64,000 bases of DNA, from assembly GCA_964036275.1 (NCBI GenBank), contig OZ038435.1:18661632-18725631 (forward strand), given 5' to 3'. The stretch is from Litoditis marina (lineage: Eukaryota > Nematoda > Chromadorea > Rhabditida > Rhabditidae). The notes under the pieces were generated by a model that did not search any database, was not told the origin of the DNA, and worked only from the letters and a program-made list of their open reading frames with translations. The translations under genes and the position numbers were made by a program. Below, in pieces: positions 60,346 through 64,000 of this stretch (position 1 is the stretch's first letter; each line of letters begins with the position of its first letter).

Positions 60346-60567
60346 AAAGAGACATAGAGAGAGAGAGAAAGAGAGAGATGTTTTCCCTCCAAGTATCCGT
60401 TGGAAACCCTTGTATCGTGCGTCATTTCCTACGAAGCGCTTTTCTCCGTGTGATATTGTGAAATATTCATGCGTTAATCGCCCCTCTTTTTCCCATTTAA
60501 TTGCTCGACTTTCGAGAATTTTAGAGAGAAGAGGAGAGGCTTGGGAGAGAAGGGGTAGAGGGAGAGT

Positions 60568-60621
<54 letters not shown>

Positions 60622-61421
60622 GAAACGGAATCTCTAGTTCCCAACAAGCTGTATTCCATTGAGGGTGGGATGCGTGAGATAATATCTCAATCTTCTCACG
60701 CTGGGATAAAATTACCGGAATTCTAAAAACAGCGGAAAAACTGCTAGAATCGCAGTTTATCCAAAAATTAGTATTCTCAATGGAAAAATGTTCCCGAGCT
60801 CTTTTTCATAGAAAACTCAACTAAGTTTAATAAGAAATAGCAGAAGTTTAGAGAAAAGAGAAAAGCAACTATTCAAAGAACGAACTTCAACAAAAAACAA
60901 CCTTTTCGGAAAGCAACGTGATCCCAAGATTTTCAAACGATTCTTCGTCAGAAGACGGTGGTAAGTCTTCTCGTCCTGTTTTTCAAGTTCTCAGAGGGGT
61001 TCAACTGATGATGACCCAACCCTCTGAGAACAACACCAAAATCTCTCTTGAATCAGGGTCGAAACGATTTTTAGTGGCACCTTTCACTGAGCACATATTT
61101 CCATAATGATTTTTTTGTAGAATAAATATCTATAATTTATAGAAAAAAGGGCAATTTTGAGAAAAATGACTTCATTTTTTTGCGCTTACGCAGATTAAGG
61201 GAAGTGACCACATTAGACTAATCTGGAAGTCATAGTTTTGCATTAAAATCCCTTCCAGGGAGGTCTGCAGAAAGGTATTAGAGAGAATAATGAAAACATT
61301 TAAAAAGTTGGGGTTTATGTTAATTAACTATTTATATAATGAACGCTTAACTTAAAATAGGTGAGAATCTTAAATACTGTCATTTGATGAAGTTAGTTAT
61401 ATTTAAAAACAAGTGCAGTTC
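60346..61421. other. Spacer with AG microsatellite and a strong hairpin; no firm gene
   Basis: An AG microsatellite lies at about 60560-60613. A hairpin at 60987-61031 pairs GTTCTCAGAGGG with CCCTCTGAGAAC. An AATAAA signal at about 61121 follows an open frame (60918-61106), but I could not find a convincing acceptor, so no gene is called. Confidence 0.45.
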
Positions 61422-61491
61422 GTTTCGGCTCCGACTCTCTACGAAACTACACTGGCTAGCGGTCGAGCCTCATCAGGAGAGCCCGCTAGCC
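61422..61491 (-). ncRNA. Hammerhead-ribozyme-like motif downstream of the Penelope-like ORF
   Basis: On the minus strand the core strings CTGATGA (61470-61476) and GAAAC (61422-61426) flank a possible stem II: GGCTCGAC (61462-61469) with GTCGGAGCC (61427-61435), 8 bp with one bulged G. An alternative 9-bp stem, GGCTAGCGG/CCGCTAGCC, encloses CTGATGA. Hammerhead motifs are known in the terminal repeats of Penelope-like elements, and the position, about 350 bp after the stop codon, fits. I could not find a clear stem III and cleavage site, so it may be a partial or decayed motif. Confidence 0.45.
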
Positions 61492-61845
61492 ATAAATTTG
61501 GAATATATATTGAATTATTTATTTCTACAAATTATCAAAAACAAACGTTGTTAAAATTCAACTAAGAGTAGCTAATCTATTTTAATTAAATCTTACAGTT
61601 GTTATGTCCTATTTTAAAAGCTATCAGATTCTATAAATGTAAAGCAAAAACTACGGTCGATTGAAAAACTAATGTTTGTCCTTTCTATTTATATCCACAT
61701 TTGCGCGGTTTGTTGTTGTTTTTTCATCGACCTTATCAATAGTAGCTTCCCATGAGCAAGACTGAGGTAACAATGTCTGGTGTGTTCTAAGAAACGGTGG
61801 TATTGGTGGGAAACAAACACATTAGATAAAACGATCGTTCAAAGA

Positions 61846-64000
61846 TCAAATAACTCTGAAAGCTAATCTTAAAAGATTAGGATCATATTTGAATTTGATT
61901 AACTCATTATTTTTAACTATGTTTTTAACTTTGTTGAGGATGATGGCTTTGGGATAGGAGTTATCAACAAATTCTTGAATTATGGTTTTCACTCTAACTA
62001 TGAAATCGTCTAGTAGTGAGCAGCTGCGACTGAATCTAATAATTTCTCCATGTAGTGTACTTAGTCCTAATCTTAGTGGAATGTTAGAGTCGAAATGAGG
62101 ATATCTCATGATCTTGAACCTGTAATCATCAGTTTTATTATAAAGTGCAGTAGAAATTCCCAAATTACTATCGATATTTATATTCAAGTCCAAATAGTGA
62201 GCACTAGTATCAGTATCATTTGTTTTATCGAGTGATAGTGAACTGTGATATATTTCATTACCGAACTGAGATACAAGTTGTGTAGTATCTGGGTTATTTC
62301 TGTTATAAAATAATAGCAAATCATCCATATATCTGAATGCTATGATGTTTCTTCTCGAGAACAGTTTTTTGTTTTTTAAAACAAAGGAATATTCCATATA
62401 GCTGAGAGTCAAATCTGCTAGTAACGGGGACGTATTATTTCCTTGCGGAATACCCTTAGTTTGTTTATATAGTTGACCACCATATTTAGCGAAACTGTTA
62501 TCTAGAATATAACTTATCATAGCCCTGATTTCTTCTTGGCCATAACTGTTGACGTTTGGTTTGTTTGATTGTTCTTTAGAGTAGAACGTGTGTTGGCCCT
62601 CAATGCTAATATAATCAATAAGTTTTCCCGCATTTTTGAAACATAGGTCTATTATACTGAACACTGATTTTTTAACTACGGTGTGCGGCAAATTAGTAAA
62701 TAAGCTACTGAAATCAGCTGAATAAACATTAGGATTATTAACTTTGCAACGCCTTAACTCTTTAATAAGCTGTAAACTTCCATCAATTGACCAAAATGCT
62801 TTAATATTTGTACGTCCTTCAATAACTCTGCAATATCGTTGAAAATGTAGTTTGATGTGTTTGAGCAAGCGTTGTACATTAATAGACAGATTTCTGATAC
62901 TGCTAGTCTTAGCTCCTGTAATAAATCTCAATTTTATTGGTGATTTATGTAGTTTAGGCGCACCGTAAATTCTGGGAATAGTCATAGATAGTTGCTCATC
63001 TAGTTCTCCATTCCACTTGGAAGATAGCTGACAGTGTTTATTTAACAGAGTTTCTTCGTTCATCAGGGTATACTTTTGATATGGGTTGTCTAACGTAGTG
63101 GTATTTGCAAAATACCCAGTTTCTTCATTCATGAACATAATATAGAGTTTTTTACAAGTGAATGAATAGTTTGAAGTAGCTTTATCAGTTAAAGTTACTA
63201 TAAAATCTTTGTGAATTTCGGATAGGTCTTTAGTAAGTATTTGATCAAACTGATCATGTGCAAGGTTATTATGATAATTATCTTTTAACTGATTGAAAGC
63301 TGCATTTTTATTATTCAATCTTCTTTTAATGGCATTGGTCATGTTATTTCTCAAGATTGTTTTCATTTCTTCTAGTACTGGCTCAGAAATATCAATCTTT
63401 TTACATAACTCGTTGGTTAACTTCGTACATGATTTGGCTATTTCCTGGGACAGTGCCTCAACATTAGGATTCATATGTTTGAGTCGGAAATTTGCACCTT
63501 TTTTCAATATTTTATGTATAGACAAGTGAGAGAATAATGTAGCGTCTCCAGTGCAAATATGGCCATGGTGAGGGTCGACCCAATCTTTAATTGACTCACA
63601 AACACAGGGTGTGTTCAGAATATTATTCATTTCTTGACTAGATAGATTTCTTAGAAACTTGGAATAGTTCAAAATGCGAGTACTAATAGGATCGGTGTAC
63701 TTGAATGTGACTCGAATGTTCAATATATTACGTTGATAATTAGGGATGTACGATTTAATAGTTTCATATATCACTTTCGGTATATTGGCTGATTCCATGT
63801 AACTACCCCAATACGTTAAATTAAAGTTGTGAGCAGTGTGAACGTTCTTTTGACGCATCTTGTCATTATTAAACCAATAGAACTTTGCTAAAAATCCGAC
63901 AATCTTTAGATGAGTTTCATTATCGAGTTCGTCGACGAGTTGTTTATTACGTAGAAAAAGAAACAAATTGTTTATTTTACGATTACTGAGATTTTTTAAA
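61846..64000 (-). CDS. Penelope-like element reverse transcriptase, 5' end outside the window
   Basis: The frame is open from the right edge to TAA/TGA-side end at 61846, about 718 codons. No ATG is needed inside the window because the frame continues upstream of 63966. Counting from 63966: CVC at 121-123 and HHGHICTGD at 133-141, a zinc-finger-like motif seen in many animal Penelope-like elements; GAPKLHK at 335-341; catalytic ADFSSLFTN from 417; KGIPQGN at 504-510; YMDD at 546-549; SAHYLDLN at about 588. No GIY-YIG endonuclease follows the thumb, since the ORF ends about 100 residues after it. Either the element belongs to the group with an N-terminal endonuclease (Naiad type) or it lacks one. 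The uninterrupted frame suggests recent mobility. Confidence 0.87.
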   Translation of the reverse strand, partial: LKNLSNRKINNLFLFLRNKQLVDELDNETHLKIVGFLAKFYWFNNDKMRQKNVHTAHNFNLTYWGSYMESANIPKVIYETIKSYIPNYQRNILNIRVTFKYTDPISTRILNYSKFLRNLSSQEMNNILNTPCVCESIKDWVDPHHGHICTGDATLFSHLSIHKILKKGANFRLKHMNPNVEALSQEIAKSCTKLTNELCKKIDISEPVLEEMKTILRNNMTNAIKRRLNNKNAAFNQLKDNYHNNLAHDQFDQILTKDLSEIHKDFIVTLTDKATSNYSFTCKKLYIMFMNEETGYFANTTTLDNPYQKYTLMNEETLLNKHCQLSSKWNGELDEQLSMTIPRIYGAPKLHKSPIKLRFITGAKTSSIRNLSINVQRLLKHIKLHFQRYCRVIEGRTNIKAFWSIDGSLQLIKELRRCKVNNPNVYSADFSSLFTNLPHTVVKKSVFSIIDLCFKNAGKLIDYISIEGQHTFYSKEQSNKPNVNSYGQEEIRAMISYILDNSFAKYGGQLYKQTKGIPQGNNTSPLLADLTLSYMEYSFVLKNKKLFSRRNIIAFRYMDDLLLFYNRNNPDTTQLVSQFGNEIYHSSLSLDKTNDTDTSAHYLDLNINIDSNLGISTALYNKTDDYRFKIMRYPHFDSNIPLRLGLSTLHGEIIRFSRSCSLLDDFIVRVKTIIQEFVDNSYPKAIILNKVKNIVKNNELIKFKYDPNLLRLAFRVI

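Noticed and set aside
60918..61106. 62-codon frame followed by AATAAA
   Set aside because: It contains a 12-bp hairpin and a good donor early on, has no convincing acceptor or ATG context, and an overlapping frame is equally open.

Overview
The window reads as nuclear DNA of a nematode, most likely a Caenorhabditis-type worm. Introns are short with (t)ttcag/ttgcag acceptors. There is a large EB-module cysteine-rich secreted protein gene and an insulin-like peptide gene of nematode type. Compact palindromic MITEs with TATAG termini and purine-rich microsatellites are dense. Gene models were built by hand from splice sites and codon phase; no database search was possible.

Layout. (1) 1-19655: a tandem satellite with a 379-bp monomer, about 52 copies, running off the left edge, with nested 5-, 6- and 8-monomer higher-order repeats. 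(2) 19.7-27 kb: partly duplicated gene fragments (two related exon blocks called A and B here), a small minus-strand ORF and repeats; gene calls here are weak. (3) 27923-29989, minus: a four-exon gene whose product resembles the cytoplasmic zinc-binding 'ballast' domain of P2X7 receptors, without any channel part. (4) 32002-46627, plus: one 38-exon gene, 1562 codons, every exon junction in phase. It encodes a signal peptide, lustrin-like cysteine-rich modules and about 23 EB modules. Fifteen central modules are each one phase-0 exon, alternate strictly between two types, and are still expanding by a dimer of about 482 bp. (5) 47237-48637, minus: a two-exon insulin-like peptide gene with B chain, C peptide and A chain. 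(6) 48.7-61 kb: mostly repeats, one three-exon plus-strand gene fragment (55950-58106) and one isolated coding-like exon (51656-51843). (7) 61422-64000, minus: a Penelope-like reverse transcriptase ORF, open past the right edge, followed downstream by sequence carrying both conserved core pieces of a hammerhead ribozyme.

Mobile DNA shapes the region. At least eight short families recur: a 118-bp GAAGGACGATTATGTGG palindrome, a 236-bp TATAGT family, a ~190-bp TATAGT family that carries a tRNA-like Pol III promoter, a ~170-bp GAGTACGTATGCTAG foldback, a ~139-bp family, a GAACCRA-rich foldback, an 832-bp GC-rich foldback with TCA target duplications, and a 186-bp TATAGTCTA element. Several lie in introns of the three main genes, and one begins one base inside a splice donor of the EB gene. 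The most interesting signals are the tRNA-carrying MITE family, the P2X7-ballast-like gene, the EB exon amplification, the satellite's nested higher-order structure and the hammerhead-like motif next to the Penelope-like ORF.
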